Part shown: positions 1 to 7,852 of the stretch, one piece after another
Layout: each line of letters begins with the position of its first letter
Position numbering within the stretch: position 1 is the stretch's first letter
Source of the DNA: Flammeovirgaceae bacterium
GTDB taxonomy: Bacteria; Bacteroidota; Bacteroidia; Cytophagales; Cyclobacteriaceae
Assembly: GCA_947457025.1 (NCBI GenBank)
Contig: CANGUI010000010.1
Span: 1-17,792 of the forward strand
Length of the DNA: 17,792 nt
Direction of reading: 5' to 3'
Translations under genes and position numbers: made by a program
Notes under the pieces: generated by a model
The model's input: the letters and a program-made list of their open reading frames with translations, nothing else
What the model was told of the DNA's origin: nothing
Databases searched by the model: none

Positions 1-1
1 A

Positions 2-1018
2 AACTATCGCTTCGACAATTTTGTGGAGGGTGACTGCAACCGCCTCGCCCGGTCGGCCGGAGTTGCAGTAGCTAAAAAGCCAGGCGTTACTTCTTTCAAT
101 CCGCTGATGTTGTACGGAGGGGTAGGCGTGGGGAAAACACACCTCGTGCAGGCGGTCGGTAATGAAATTAAGCGCAACATGCCCGAAAAGGTGGTGTTGT
201 ATGTCGACCAGAATGATTTTACAAGCCAATTTTTGAACGCTCTTCAAAACCACAAGATTCAAGAATTTCAGAATTACTACCTGCAGGTGGATTTATTGAT
301 TTTGGATGATGTGCAGTTTCTGGCCGGCCGCGAGAAAACACAGGAGATGTTCTTCCACATCTTTAATCAGTTACATCAAAGCGGGAAGCAAATCATCATG
401 ACGAGTGATTGCCCTCCGCGCGATTTAAAAGGTTTTCAGGAAAGGCTGCTGTCGCGGTTTAAATGGGGACTCACTGCCGATTTGCAAGAGCCCGATTTTG
501 AAACCAAGCTGGCCATCATCCACAATAAGATGAAGTCGGATGGCGTAGAGATGCCCCGCGAGGTGGCCGAATACCTGGCCTACAGTGTCGATACGAATCT
601 ACGCGATATGGAAGGAGTGTTGAACTCGCTGATGTTTCACGCCACATTGCTGAAAAAGGAAATAGACCTCGAACTGGCAAAAGAGGTGATGAAGAACATC
701 GTAAAGGAAATTCAATCGGATGTAAGCGTTGATTATATCCAAAAAACGGTGGCTGATTTCTTCAAAGTGGAGTTGGAGGCGATGAAGGGGAAAATCAAAA
801 AACGAGAAATTGTGATTCCACGCCAGGTGGCCATGTATTTCTGCAAACGCTACACGCAACTCACGCTCGCGCTGATTGGCGAAAACTTCGGGGGCCGCGA
901 TCACAGCACGGTAATTCATGCGCTGGAATCGGTAGAAGATTTGATGAAGACCGACTCCAATTTTAAGAACTCGGTTGACGAATTAAATAAGAAATTAAAA
1001 ATGAGAATGGCTTCGTAA
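2..1018 (+). CDS. dnaA: Chromosomal replication initiator DnaA (5'-truncated by the window edge)
   Basis: DnaA binds DnaA boxes at oriC, oligomerises with ATP and opens the duplex. The reading frame is already open at base 2 (NYRFDNF, the usual start of the AAA+ domain), so domain I and the linker lie outside the window. Counting from the GTG at base 23: Walker A GGVGVGKT at about residues 32-39, Walker B LLILDD at 91-96, sensor 1 IIMTSD at 124-129, an arginine-finger region around RLLSRF (141-146), and sensor 2 arginine 193 in NLRDMEG. Domain IV carries the DnaA signature GGRDHSTVIHA at 290-300, which contacts the DnaA box. The GTG at 23 is internal, not the start. No oriC-like DnaA-box cluster is visible in the window. 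The stop codon lies in the loop of a terminator hairpin. Identification is secure. Confidence 0.98.
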   Translation, partial: NYRFDNFVEGDCNRLARSAGVAVAKKPGVTSFNPLMLYGGVGVGKTHLVQAVGNEIKRNMPEKVVLYVDQNDFTSQFLNALQNHKIQEFQNYYLQVDLLILDDVQFLAGREKTQEMFFHIFNQLHQSGKQIIMTSDCPPRDLKGFQERLLSRFKWGLTADLQEPDFETKLAIIHNKMKSDGVEMPREVAEYLAYSVDTNLRDMEGVLNSLMFHATLLKKEIDLELAKEVMKNIVKEIQSDVSVDYIQKTVADFFKVELEAMKGKIKKREIVIPRQVAMYFCKRYTQLTLALIGENFGGRDHSTVIHALESVEDLMKTDSNFKNSVDELNKKLKMRMAS

Positions 1019-1036
1019 CGAAGCCATTTCTTTTTT
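1006..1036 (+). terminator. Rho-independent terminator formed by the end of dnaA
   Basis: A perfect 10-bp stem, AATGGCTTCG (1006-1015) with CGAAGCCATT (1019-1028), encloses a 3-nt loop that is the dnaA stop codon TAA; TCTTTTTT follows. The last dnaA codons therefore form the left arm. Read on the minus strand, the same hairpin is followed by CTCATTTTTAA and could also end the convergent protease gene. Confidence 0.9.
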
Positions 1037-1086
1037 GCGTTCTTGCGAATTTTGGTTTTTGCGTGAGCGGAAACCAAACGGCTTTC

Positions 1087-2514
1087 CTAGCGAAGCACGA
1101 ACTCTTTAATGAATCTTTCCCTGCCGGATGTGACGGCCTCCAGATAGCCGCGTCCTTTGTATGTTGTGAAAAAGTCGATCACGTCTCGCGGGTCTTTTAC
1201 ACTCTTGCGGTTGATGACCATGATCACAACATTTTCGGGCAACCCTAACTCACGGACTAATCCACCCTCTTTGATCCGAAACACCTTTACGCCATAATCT
1301 ACTGCTTCGAAACTGGCGCCAAGAGTTGCATCACTGTAAACTTTTCTCCGGATAATAGTAGTGCCGCCGTTTTTGTTCAGCAGCGTAAGTTCGGCCTGGT
1401 TGAGCTGGCCCTCTCGCTTGTAGGTAATCAACACCTTATCGCCGGGAGAGCGGTAGGCGATTTCCTCTTCGAACGCGCTCTGTGTACTCACCACGATATC
1501 ATTCACTTTTGTGATAATATCACCGGCCTTCAGTCCCGCGCTCCGGGCGGCGCCTTCGGCATCGACCTTGCCGATCAACACCCCGTTAAAGTTTCGGGTG
1601 TCAGGATCGAGGCGGAACTTCGCCGCATTCTCGGAATCGTATTCGATAATCGTAGCACCAAAAATCGCCTTCTGTGGGCCGTCATATTTTATAATATCTT
1701 CTACAACTTTTTTTGCGATGTCCACCGGAACGGCAAAGGCATATCCGGTGTAGGAGCCGGTGCGTGACAGGATTGCCGTACTGATGCCGACCAACTCGCC
1801 GTTTTTGTTAACGAGCGCTCCGCCGGAATTGCCCGGGTTAATTGCCGCATCGGTCTGGATAAACGATTCAATCGGAAACCGATCTTCCACAACATTTATT
1901 CCTCGGCCTTTGGCGCTGACAATTCCTGCCGTGACCGTTGAACTGAGCGAAAACGGATTACCAACTGCGATGACCCATTCGCCTACGGCTACATTTTTCG
2001 AACTCCCAAGGGTGATCGCAGGCAAACCGGTCTCCTTGATTTTCAGCACGGCCAGGTCGGTGGAGGGATCCGTGCCAACGAGTTCGGCCGCATAGGTCTT
2101 TTTGTTGTAAATGACCTGGATGCGCTCAGCCGTCTGAATAACATGATTATTGGTGATAATGTAGCCATCCGGTGAAAAGATCACGCCACTGCCTGAACTT
2201 ACCTGCGTCTGCGGGCTGCCGTTTCCGAAAAACCAGTCCCAATATGAAGAGGTAACACCCTGCGAAATGCTGTTGATATACACCACGCTGGGAATGGCTT
2301 TGGTTGCCGCTTCACTGAAGTCAACTTTCTCGATCGTAGCTGCGGGTGCGGGATTTACCAGGGTGGGCTGGTAGACGGAGTTATTGAATTCATTCACGCC
2401 TTGCACGGCGTTCTGCTGCTCGCGTTTTTTCCGTTCGCTTTGATATTCGTTCATCAAATAGGCGCCGGCCATGCCTGCCAGGAGCGCCAGGGTGATTGTT
2501 TGAAGCGTCTTCAT
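1087..2514 (-). CDS. DegP/HtrA-family periplasmic serine protease with PDZ domains
   Basis: S1C-family protease and chaperone expected to degrade or refold damaged envelope proteins. I start it at the ATG at 2512-2514, which gives MKTLQTITLALLAGMAGAYL, a hydrophobic N-terminal export or anchor segment; the 26 upstream in-frame residues look non-coding. From that start (475 residues) the catalytic triad is His124 (ITNNHV), Asp153 (STDLAVL) and Ser230 (NPGNSGGAL). A PDZ domain follows at about 280-385 (AGLKAGDIITKVN), then a second, weaker PDZ-like region to the C-terminus. An acidic and aromatic stretch near residues 90-105 resembles the LA loop of DegP. It converges on dnaA and diverges from the GH3 operon. 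DegP, DegQ and DegS types cannot be separated from sequence alone; two PDZ regions favour DegP/DegQ. Confidence 0.95.
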   Translation of the reverse strand: MKTLQTITLALLAGMAGAYLMNEYQSERKKREQQNAVQGVNEFNNSVYQPTLVNPAPAATIEKVDFSEAATKAIPSVVYINSISQGVTSSYWDWFFGNGSPQTQVSSGSGVIFSPDGYIITNNHVIQTAERIQVIYNKKTYAAELVGTDPSTDLAVLKIKETGLPAITLGSSKNVAVGEWVIAVGNPFSLSSTVTAGIVSAKGRGINVVEDRFPIESFIQTDAAINPGNSGGALVNKNGELVGISTAILSRTGSYTGYAFAVPVDIAKKVVEDIIKYDGPQKAIFGATIIEYDSENAAKFRLDPDTRNFNGVLIGKVDAEGAARSAGLKAGDIITKVNDIVVSTQSAFEEEIAYRSPGDKVLITYKREGQLNQAELTLLNKNGGTTIIRRKVYSDATLGASFEAVDYGVKVFRIKEGGLVRELGLPENVVIMVINRKSVKDPRDVIDFFTTYKGRGYLEAVTSGRERFIKEFVLR

Positions 2515-2654
2515 ACGTTGCAATGAAACGTGAATCTTCCGGCAGATGTTTTCTGATACGGGTTGACATCGGAGGCTCAAAAATCGGCCCAAAGCGGCAA
2601 AACCGGAAGGTTTGACAGGCGCGCCCGTGCGAATATTCCGTAACTTGCGGCGCG
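2515..2654. promoter_or_regulatory. Divergent promoter region between the protease and the GH3 operon
   Basis: This 140-bp spacer must hold the promoters of both divergent units. On the plus strand TAACTTG (2641-2647) resembles the Bacteroidota -7 box TAnnTTTG, but the upstream TTTG (2611-2614) is 26 nt away, longer than the usual spacing. A small AAACC-GGAA-GGTTT inverted repeat lies at about 2600-2613. I could not find a convincing minus-strand promoter, so individual elements are tentative. Confidence 0.4.
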
Positions 2655-4151
2655 ATGAGAATCCGATCGTTTTTAGCCCGCCCTTTTTCAGCGCATATCG
2701 TGCGCCAAACGCGGCAGTGGGCTTCGCGACCGGGCGCGGTGCAACGCCAGATCTTTGGGCAGATTATCGACCGGGCAGCGGGTACAGCCTTTGGGCGCGA
2801 CCATGGCTTTTCCGAGATCCGGACACACGCGGACTATGTCCGGCAAGTGCCCATTCGTGATTATGAAGACCTGAAGCCTTACGTAGAACGGGTGGTCCAG
2901 GGGGAGGCCAACGTATTGTGGCCCGGCAAGCCGGCTTACTTTGCCAAAACGTCCGGCACAACCTCGGGAACCAAGTATATCCCGATTACAGCCGACTCGA
3001 TTCCCAATCACATCAACAGCGCCCGTAATGCGTTGCTCAGTTATGTGCACGAAACCGGGAATGCCTCTTTCCTGGACGGGGGTCTGATTTTTCTGTCAGG
3101 AAGTCCGGAGTTGGACGAAATAGCGGGCATCAAAACGGGCCGGCTGTCGGGAATTGTGAATCACCATGTACCCGGTTATCTGCGCACCAACCAGAAGCCC
3201 GCGTATGCCACCAACATCATCGAGGATTGGGAGGAGAAACTGGAGCGCATCATCGATGAAACGTTGCACGAAGACATGACGCTTATCAGCGGCATTCCAC
3301 CCTGGGTGCAGATGTACTTCGACCGGATTACGGCGCGGACCGGAAAAAAAATCAAAGATGTATTTCCCAACTTTTCGATGTTTGTGTATGGCGGGGTGAA
3401 CTTTGAACCCTATCGCGCCAAGCTCTTTGAGAGCATTGGAAAAAAGATCGATGCCATTGAGACCTATCCGGCATCCGAAGGGTTTATCGCCTATCAGGAT
3501 TCACAACAAGCTGAAGGATTGCTGCTGTTGTTGAACAGTGGTATCTTCTTCGAATTCATTCCCGCCGAGGAATATTTCGCGGAGCGCCCGCGTCGCCTCA
3601 CCATTGAAGAGGTTGAACTCGGCAAGAACTATGCGGTGATCATCAACAGTAACGCAGGCTTGTGGGGCTACTCGATCGGTGACACGGTTAAGTTTGTTTC
3701 TAAGGATCCGTATCGGTTGCTCGTCACCGGGCGGATCAAGCATTTTATCTCTGCCTTTGGCGAGCATGTGATCGGGGAGGAAGTGGAGAAGGCCATGAAG
3801 GCCGCATGCGCGCGTTTTCCGGAAACCGAGTTGGTAGAGTTTACCGTGGCCCCGCAGGTAACGCCCCGCGAGGGATTGCCCTATCACGAATGGCTGATCG
3901 AGTTTGCAAATGCGCCTGCGGACCTACCGGCCTTTCGTGAGGAGTTGGACAACCAAATGCGCAGCCTCAATGTTTATTATGATGATTTGATTACCGGAAG
4001 CATATTACAAAAACTGGTGATCACACCGCTGAAGCGGAGTGCGTTTATCGAATACATGAAATCACAGGGGAAATTGGGCGGGCAGAACAAAGTACCGCGG
4101 CTGAGCAATGACCGGAAAATTGCAGATGATGTAAACCGTTTTGTAGCATGA
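2655..4151 (+). CDS. GH3 family acyl-adenylate (acyl-amido synthetase-like) protein
   Basis: Member of the GH3 family (acyl-adenylate/thioester-forming superfamily). Plant members conjugate amino acids to auxin or jasmonate; bacterial substrates are mostly unknown. The 498-residue protein has the ATP-binding motif AKTSGTTSGTKYIP at 97-110, YGGVNFEPYR at 245-254, the YPASEG motif at 271-276, GYSIGDTVKF at 338-347 (Asp343 expected to bind the ribose) and TGRIKHFISAFGEH at 358-371, where the domain hinge lies. All ATP-binding motifs look intact, so an active adenylating enzyme is likely. The ATG at 2655 gives an N-terminus of normal family length. It is the first gene of a tightly packed operon, and its stop codon overlaps the MNT gene by 4 nt. 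Family assignment is firm; substrate and partner are unknown. Confidence 0.93.
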   Translation: MRIRSFLARPFSAHIVRQTRQWASRPGAVQRQIFGQIIDRAAGTAFGRDHGFSEIRTHADYVRQVPIRDYEDLKPYVERVVQGEANVLWPGKPAYFAKTSGTTSGTKYIPITADSIPNHINSARNALLSYVHETGNASFLDGGLIFLSGSPELDEIAGIKTGRLSGIVNHHVPGYLRTNQKPAYATNIIEDWEEKLERIIDETLHEDMTLISGIPPWVQMYFDRITARTGKKIKDVFPNFSMFVYGGVNFEPYRAKLFESIGKKIDAIETYPASEGFIAYQDSQQAEGLLLLLNSGIFFEFIPAEEYFAERPRRLTIEEVELGKNYAVIINSNAGLWGYSIGDTVKFVSKDPYRLLVTGRIKHFISAFGEHVIGEEVEKAMKAACARFPETELVEFTVAPQVTPREGLPYHEWLIEFANAPADLPAFREELDNQMRSLNVYYDDLITGSILQKLVITPLKRSAFIEYMKSQGKLGGQNKVPRLSNDRKIADDVNRFVA

Positions 4152-4435
4152 TTTCACCGAAGCAAAAGGAAATTTTGCTTGAACATTTGAAGCCCATCAA
4201 ACCATTAAAGGTGGGGATATTCGGTTCTTATGCGCGCGGAGAAAATACACCCGACAGCGATCTGGATGTATTAATTGAGTTGGATTATTCAAACCAAATC
4301 AGCCTGTTGGACTTAGTGCGTGTTGAACAAGATCTTACCGAGGCATTGGGTATACCCGTTGATCTCGTTACCGATAAGTCACTTTCTTCTTTCCTCCGCC
4401 CCTATGTTGAAAAAGAGGTCGTGTACGTCCGATGA
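4148..4435 (+). CDS. mntA: MNT-domain nucleotidyltransferase, antitoxin of a HEPN/MNT pair
   Basis: Minimal nucleotidyltransferase of 95 residues. It has the GSX10DXD signature: Gly26-Ser27, then Asp38 and Asp40 in SDLDVLIEL, with a likely third acidic residue at Asp72 (PVDLV). In characterised type VII systems (MntA-HepT) such proteins transfer AMP to the tyrosine of the HEPN partner's RX4HXY motif and so neutralise it. Here the HEPN gene follows directly, overlapping by 4 nt (ATGA at 4432-4435). The start also overlaps the GH3 stop by ATGA (4148-4151), so translation is probably coupled to GH3. The symbol reflects family resemblance and gene pairing, not tested activity. It is somewhat less GC-rich than its neighbours, which may indicate later acquisition. 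Confidence 0.88.
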   Translation: MISPKQKEILLEHLKPIKPLKVGIFGSYARGENTPDSDLDVLIELDYSNQISLLDLVRVEQDLTEALGIPVDLVTDKSLSSFLRPYVEKEVVYVR

Positions 4436-4770
4436 AGAATCCGAAAGTTCTGCTACAACACGTTTTGAGCGCAATAGCAAATATTGAGCAGTTCACAACT
4501 GGGGCGACGCAGGATGAATTCTTATCAAACTTCATGATGCAACACGCGGTTATCCGCAATATTGAAGTTATTGGCGAAGCAAGTAAGAATATCGTTGTCG
4601 AGATCAAGAATTCATTCCCGGCCGTACCGTGGCGCGACATTACAGCTATGCGAAATAAGTTGATTCATGAGTATTTTGCGGTAGACGCGGAGGCCGTGTG
4701 GTTTGTCGTCAAGAATGATCTGCCGAAATTGAAACAACAAATGGTTGAAATCCTTAACACAGAGCTCTGA
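4432..4770 (+). CDS. hepT: HEPN-domain (DUF86, HepT-like) ribonuclease toxin
   Basis: All-helical HEPN protein of 112 residues with an intact RX4HXY motif: Arg74, His79 and Tyr81 in RNKLIHEYF. This is the RNase active site of the HepT family, and its tyrosine is the known AMP-acceptor in characterised MntA-HepT pairs. The upstream half contains the conserved QHAVIRNIEVIGEASKNI helix (37-54) typical of DUF86. With the preceding MNT gene it forms a complete toxin-antitoxin module. Its TGA stop (4768-4770) is immediately followed by the TTG start of dxr, so there is no room for a terminator or promoter. The active-site residues are present, so decay is not evident, although domestication as a regulator remains possible. 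RNA targets are unknown. Confidence 0.88.
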   Translation: MKNPKVLLQHVLSAIANIEQFTTGATQDEFLSNFMMQHAVIRNIEVIGEASKNIVVEIKNSFPAVPWRDITAMRNKLIHEYFAVDAEAVWFVVKNDLPKLKQQMVEILNTEL

Positions 4771-5928
4771 TTGAAATCCCCCAAACACATCGCCATTCTC
4801 GGTTCTACCGGCTCTATCGGTACGCAGGCGCTTGACGTTGTTGCCGCCCATCCCGATGAACTGGTGGTAGACGTACTCACTGCGCAGAACAACGCGAAAC
4901 TTCTGGTTGAGCAGGCCATCCGCTTTCAGCCCAACGCGGTCGTTATCGCGAATGAAGATTTATATCCGGAAGTGAAGTCAGCGCTCGCTTCCCATCCCAT
5001 CAAAGTGTTCGCAGGTGAGAACGCGTTAACATCTGTAATGGAAATGGATTCATTTTCGCTGGTGCTCACTGCGTTAGTTGGCTACTCCGGCCTGCGGCCT
5101 ACCATCCGCGCGATTGAGCACGGCAAAACCATTGCTCTCGCCAACAAGGAAACCCTGGTGGTAGGCGGCGAGTTAATTACCCGTTTAGCCCGCGAAAAAG
5201 GGGTGAATATTTATCCGGTAGATTCAGAACACTCCGCCATTTTTCAATGCCTCGTAGGTGAGTTTCACAATCCGATAGAAAAGATTGTACTTACCGCCAG
5301 CGGCGGCCCATTTCGCGGCAAGAAGCGCGATGAGCTGCTCTATGTAACAAAAGCGCAGGCGCTGAAGCACCCGAATTGGACGATGGGCGCGAAGGTAACG
5401 ATCGATTCCGCTTCGCTGATGAACAAAGGCCTGGAGGTAATTGAAGCGAAATGGCTTTTTGCATTACGGGCCGACCAGGTAGAGGTGGTGGTACACCCTC
5501 AGTCGATTATTCACTCCATCGTGCAGTTTGAAGATGGCTCAATGAAGGCGCAGATGGGTTTGCCAGACATGCGGCTGCCCATCCAGTTTGCGCTGGGCTA
5601 TCCCAACCGGTTAAAAAGTAATTTTCCGCGCTTCGACTTTGCGCGGTACCCCGCACTTACTTTTGAGCAACCCGATACCGAAACTTTTCGTAATCTTGCG
5701 CTCGCTTACGAGGCCCTGCACCGGGGCGGCAACCAGCCGTGTGTGCTGAATGCCGCTAATGAAATAGCGGTGGCTGCCTTTTTGAAAGATGAAGTGGGGT
5801 TCTTGGAGATGTCGGAAATAGTTGAAAAATGTTTGCAAACCATCGACTTTGTGGCCCATCCTTCGTATGAAGATTACGTACAAACCGATCAGGAAACACG
5901 AATGAAAGCACTAGAACTTATTGCATAA
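4771..5928 (+). CDS. dxr: 1-deoxy-D-xylulose-5-phosphate reductoisomerase (TTG start)
   Basis: Catalyses the NADPH-dependent conversion of DXP to MEP, the committed step of the MEP isoprenoid pathway, in the cytoplasm. The 385-residue protein has the NADPH loop GSTGSIG at 11-17, ANKETLV at 124-130, metal ligands Asp151 and Glu153 (PVDSEHSAIFQ) and Glu222, and substrate residues in SGGPF (177-181), HPNWTMG (200-206) and SLMNKG (215-220). The N-terminus MKSPKHIAILG fits the family exactly only if the TTG at 4771-4773 is used; no nearby ATG gives the glycine-rich loop. TTG lies directly after the HEPN stop, suggesting translation by re-initiation. The stop shares one base with the rseP start (TAATG). 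Identification is secure. Confidence 0.97.
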   Translation: MKSPKHIAILGSTGSIGTQALDVVAAHPDELVVDVLTAQNNAKLLVEQAIRFQPNAVVIANEDLYPEVKSALASHPIKVFAGENALTSVMEMDSFSLVLTALVGYSGLRPTIRAIEHGKTIALANKETLVVGGELITRLAREKGVNIYPVDSEHSAIFQCLVGEFHNPIEKIVLTASGGPFRGKKRDELLYVTKAQALKHPNWTMGAKVTIDSASLMNKGLEVIEAKWLFALRADQVEVVVHPQSIIHSIVQFEDGSMKAQMGLPDMRLPIQFALGYPNRLKSNFPRFDFARYPALTFEQPDTETFRNLALAYEALHRGGNQPCVLNAANEIAVAAFLKDEVGFLEMSEIVEKCLQTIDFVAHPSYEDYVQTDQETRMKALELIA

Positions 5929-7292
5929 TGGAAGGAATGATCATGACGGCCCAGCTGCTGCTGAGTCTTTCGATTTTGATTGTGGTACACGAATGGGGCC
6001 ACTACATCACTGCCCGGATGTTTGATATCAAGGTAGAGAAGTTCTATTTATTTTTCGACTTCCTTTTCCCGTTGGCGAATGTGCTCAACTTCTCGCTGAT
6101 CAAATACAAGAAAGGTGATACTGAGTTTGGTGTGGGCTGGTTTCCCCTGGGCGGCTACGTGAAGATTGCCGGCATGGTGGATGAAAGCATGGACAAAGAC
6201 CAGATGAAGGCGGCCCCGGAACCATGGGAATTTCGCGCGAAGCCCGCCTGGCAGAGGCTCATTGTCATGCTTGGCGGAATCATCGTGAATGTGATCATGG
6301 GCATCATCATCTTCATTGGCATCACTTACTGGATTGGCGACCGCTACATTCCGATGAGCTTCATCAACGAAAACGGTGGGGTCTATGCAAAAGAGCTCGG
6401 CCAGGAACTCGGCATCCGGTCGGGCGATAAGATCACGAAGATTAATGGTGAGCCATTTGAAAAATTCGAAGACCTGACGAAGCCTGAAGTGCTCCTGGGC
6501 AGCGGCGCCTATTACACGATCGTTCGCGGCGAGGAGGAAATGCAAATTCCGATTCCGCCTGATTTTATCGATAAGTTGAGCGATAAAGAGGCGCTGTCGC
6601 AATTTATTTCGCCGGTTCCGCGCCTGAAAGCGGAGGTGAGTAGCATCAGCAAAAAAAGCCTGGCGGAGCAGGTAGGTTTACAAAAGGGAGATCGGTTTGT
6701 CGCACTCAACGGGCAGCCTGTCACCTTTTTCGACGAGGTGGAAGACTTTATTAAAAATTACACGGGCGACTCCCTGCAGATGACCATCCAGCGCGGTGGC
6801 CAGACGTTAGTGCTTGCGGGTGTTCTGGGGACAAGTCGCTTGATTGGTTTCTACGCCCCCAACTCGATATCAAAAGATGAGCTTCAGGCTGTGACCTACT
6901 CGTTCTCTGAATCCCTCGGCCTGGGTGCTCAACGGGCATTTGGCGTAATCTTCGTACAGGCAAAGGCATTTAAGAAAATGTTTTCGGGAGATATTTCTTT
7001 CCGGAAATCGCTTTCCGGACCCGTGGGCATGGCGCAGATGTATGGCGGTACGTGGGATTGGGAGCGCTTCTGGCGGATGACAGGTCTGCTTTCCATGGTG
7101 CTGGCCTTCATGAACTTCCTGCCGATTCCGGCTCTGGATGGCGGCTATGTTGTATTCTTATTGTATGAGATGATCAGCGGTAAAGAACCTTCGGAAAAAG
7201 TGTTTGAAACCGCCTTGAAAATCGGCATGGCTCTGCTGCTTCTCCTCATGGTATTTGTTTTCTACAACGACTTCGCGAAGTTGTTTTCGTAG
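5928..7292 (+). CDS. rseP: RseP-type site-2 intramembrane zinc metalloprotease
   Basis: Inner-membrane S2P protease that cuts transmembrane segments such as anti-sigma factors or signal-peptide remnants. The 454-residue protein has HEWGH at 21-25 (two zinc-binding histidines and the catalytic glutamate) in the first membrane helix, a GWFPLGGYVKIAG membrane-associated strand, a second helix at about 106-130, two PDZ domains in the middle (one with ELGIRSGDKITKING, one with QVGLQKGDRFVALNG), then NFLPIPALDGG at 396-406 with Asp404 completing the zinc site, and a final C-terminal helix. ATG 5928 overlaps the dxr stop; ATGs at 5937 and 5943 are possible alternatives. dxr-rseP pairing is common in bacteria. 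With the DegP-like protease opposite, the locus has an envelope quality-control flavour, but that link is inferred. Confidence 0.96.
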   Translation: MEGMIMTAQLLLSLSILIVVHEWGHYITARMFDIKVEKFYLFFDFLFPLANVLNFSLIKYKKGDTEFGVGWFPLGGYVKIAGMVDESMDKDQMKAAPEPWEFRAKPAWQRLIVMLGGIIVNVIMGIIIFIGITYWIGDRYIPMSFINENGGVYAKELGQELGIRSGDKITKINGEPFEKFEDLTKPEVLLGSGAYYTIVRGEEEMQIPIPPDFIDKLSDKEALSQFISPVPRLKAEVSSISKKSLAEQVGLQKGDRFVALNGQPVTFFDEVEDFIKNYTGDSLQMTIQRGGQTLVLAGVLGTSRLIGFYAPNSISKDELQAVTYSFSESLGLGAQRAFGVIFVQAKAFKKMFSGDISFRKSLSGPVGMAQMYGGTWDWERFWRMTGLLSMVLAFMNFLPIPALDGGYVVFLLYEMISGKEPSEKVFETALKIGMALLLLLMVFVFYNDFAKLFS

Positions 7293-7312
7293 CCATTTTC
7301 TATCCGCGATCT

Positions 7313-7347
7313 AAAAAAAGGGCGGTATCTGTCCACCCTTTTTTATT
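7313..7347. terminator. Bidirectional hairpin terminator between rseP and trx
   Basis: AAAAAAAGGGCGG pairs with CCACCCTTTTTT across a short TATCTGT loop, with one C-A mismatch. An A-run precedes and a T-run follows, so it can act on rseP (plus) and on the convergent thioredoxin gene (minus). Confidence 0.8.
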
Positions 7348-7377
7348 TTCCGATCGGCAGTAGCCCGAGTCACCAAA

Positions 7378-7707
7378 CTAATCAACAACATCTGCGCTCG
7401 GGGCAGCGTGCTGACGAATGATGTTTTCTAATTGGTAAGCAGGCACCACGCCCGACTGCCGCCACAGCACCTGGCCTTTTTTGAAAAGAATCAACGTGGG
7501 TACCCCCTGCACCTGGTAGGCGGCAGCGGCCTGCGGATTCTTATCTACATCTACCGTAATGATGGCAGCCTCATTGCCCACTTTTTCGGAAAGTTCTTTT
7601 AAGATGGGTTTCATCATCTGGCAGGGGCCGCACCAAGTAGCGAAAAAGTCAACCAGCACGGGCTTCTCACTGCGAATCAAATCGTTGAATGCTTTCTTCG
7701 GTTCCAT
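7378..7707 (-). CDS. trxA: Thioredoxin
   Basis: Cytoplasmic dithiol oxidoreductase of 109 residues. The redox motif WCGPC is at 25-29 and the cis-proline of GVPTLILF at 70, with the family-typical buried aspartate at 20 (VLVDFFATW). No signal peptide or lipobox is present, which argues for a cytoplasmic thioredoxin rather than a TlpA/ResA-type exported protein. The ATG at 7705-7707 gives the usual length. It faces rseP tail to tail, and no promoter is obvious in the 145 bp upstream. The trxA symbol is by family; the genome may have several paralogues. Confidence 0.95.
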   Translation of the reverse strand: MEPKKAFNDLIRSEKPVLVDFFATWCGPCQMMKPILKELSEKVGNEAAIITVDVDKNPQAAAAYQVQGVPTLILFKKGQVLWRQSGVVPAYQLENIIRQHAAPSADVVD

Positions 7708-7792
7708 ACGTCGTCAAAACGGATACACATGGAGAATGGTTCCATCGGTTGAACTTGGAGGGCTCGGCGTCACTCGGAACAGAGAATGATCT

Positions 7793-7832
7793 CAAAAAAG
7801 AAGCCACACGACAAAGTGCCGTGTGGCTTTTT
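7793..7832 (-). terminator. Hairpin terminator downstream of the Asp-box protein
   Basis: A perfect 10-bp stem AAGCCACACG (7801-7810) / CGTGTGGCTT (7820-7829) with a 9-nt loop. On the minus strand it is followed by CTTTTTTGAG, matching the end of the Asp-box gene, 21 nt past its stop. A TTTTT on the plus strand makes it potentially bidirectional. Confidence 0.85.
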
Positions 7833-7852
7833 CAGCGATACCCGGGTGTTGC

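Noticed and set aside
1..2600. A replication origin near dnaA
   Set aside because: No cluster of TTATCCACA-like DnaA boxes or AT-rich unwinding region is visible; the region upstream of dnaA is outside the window.
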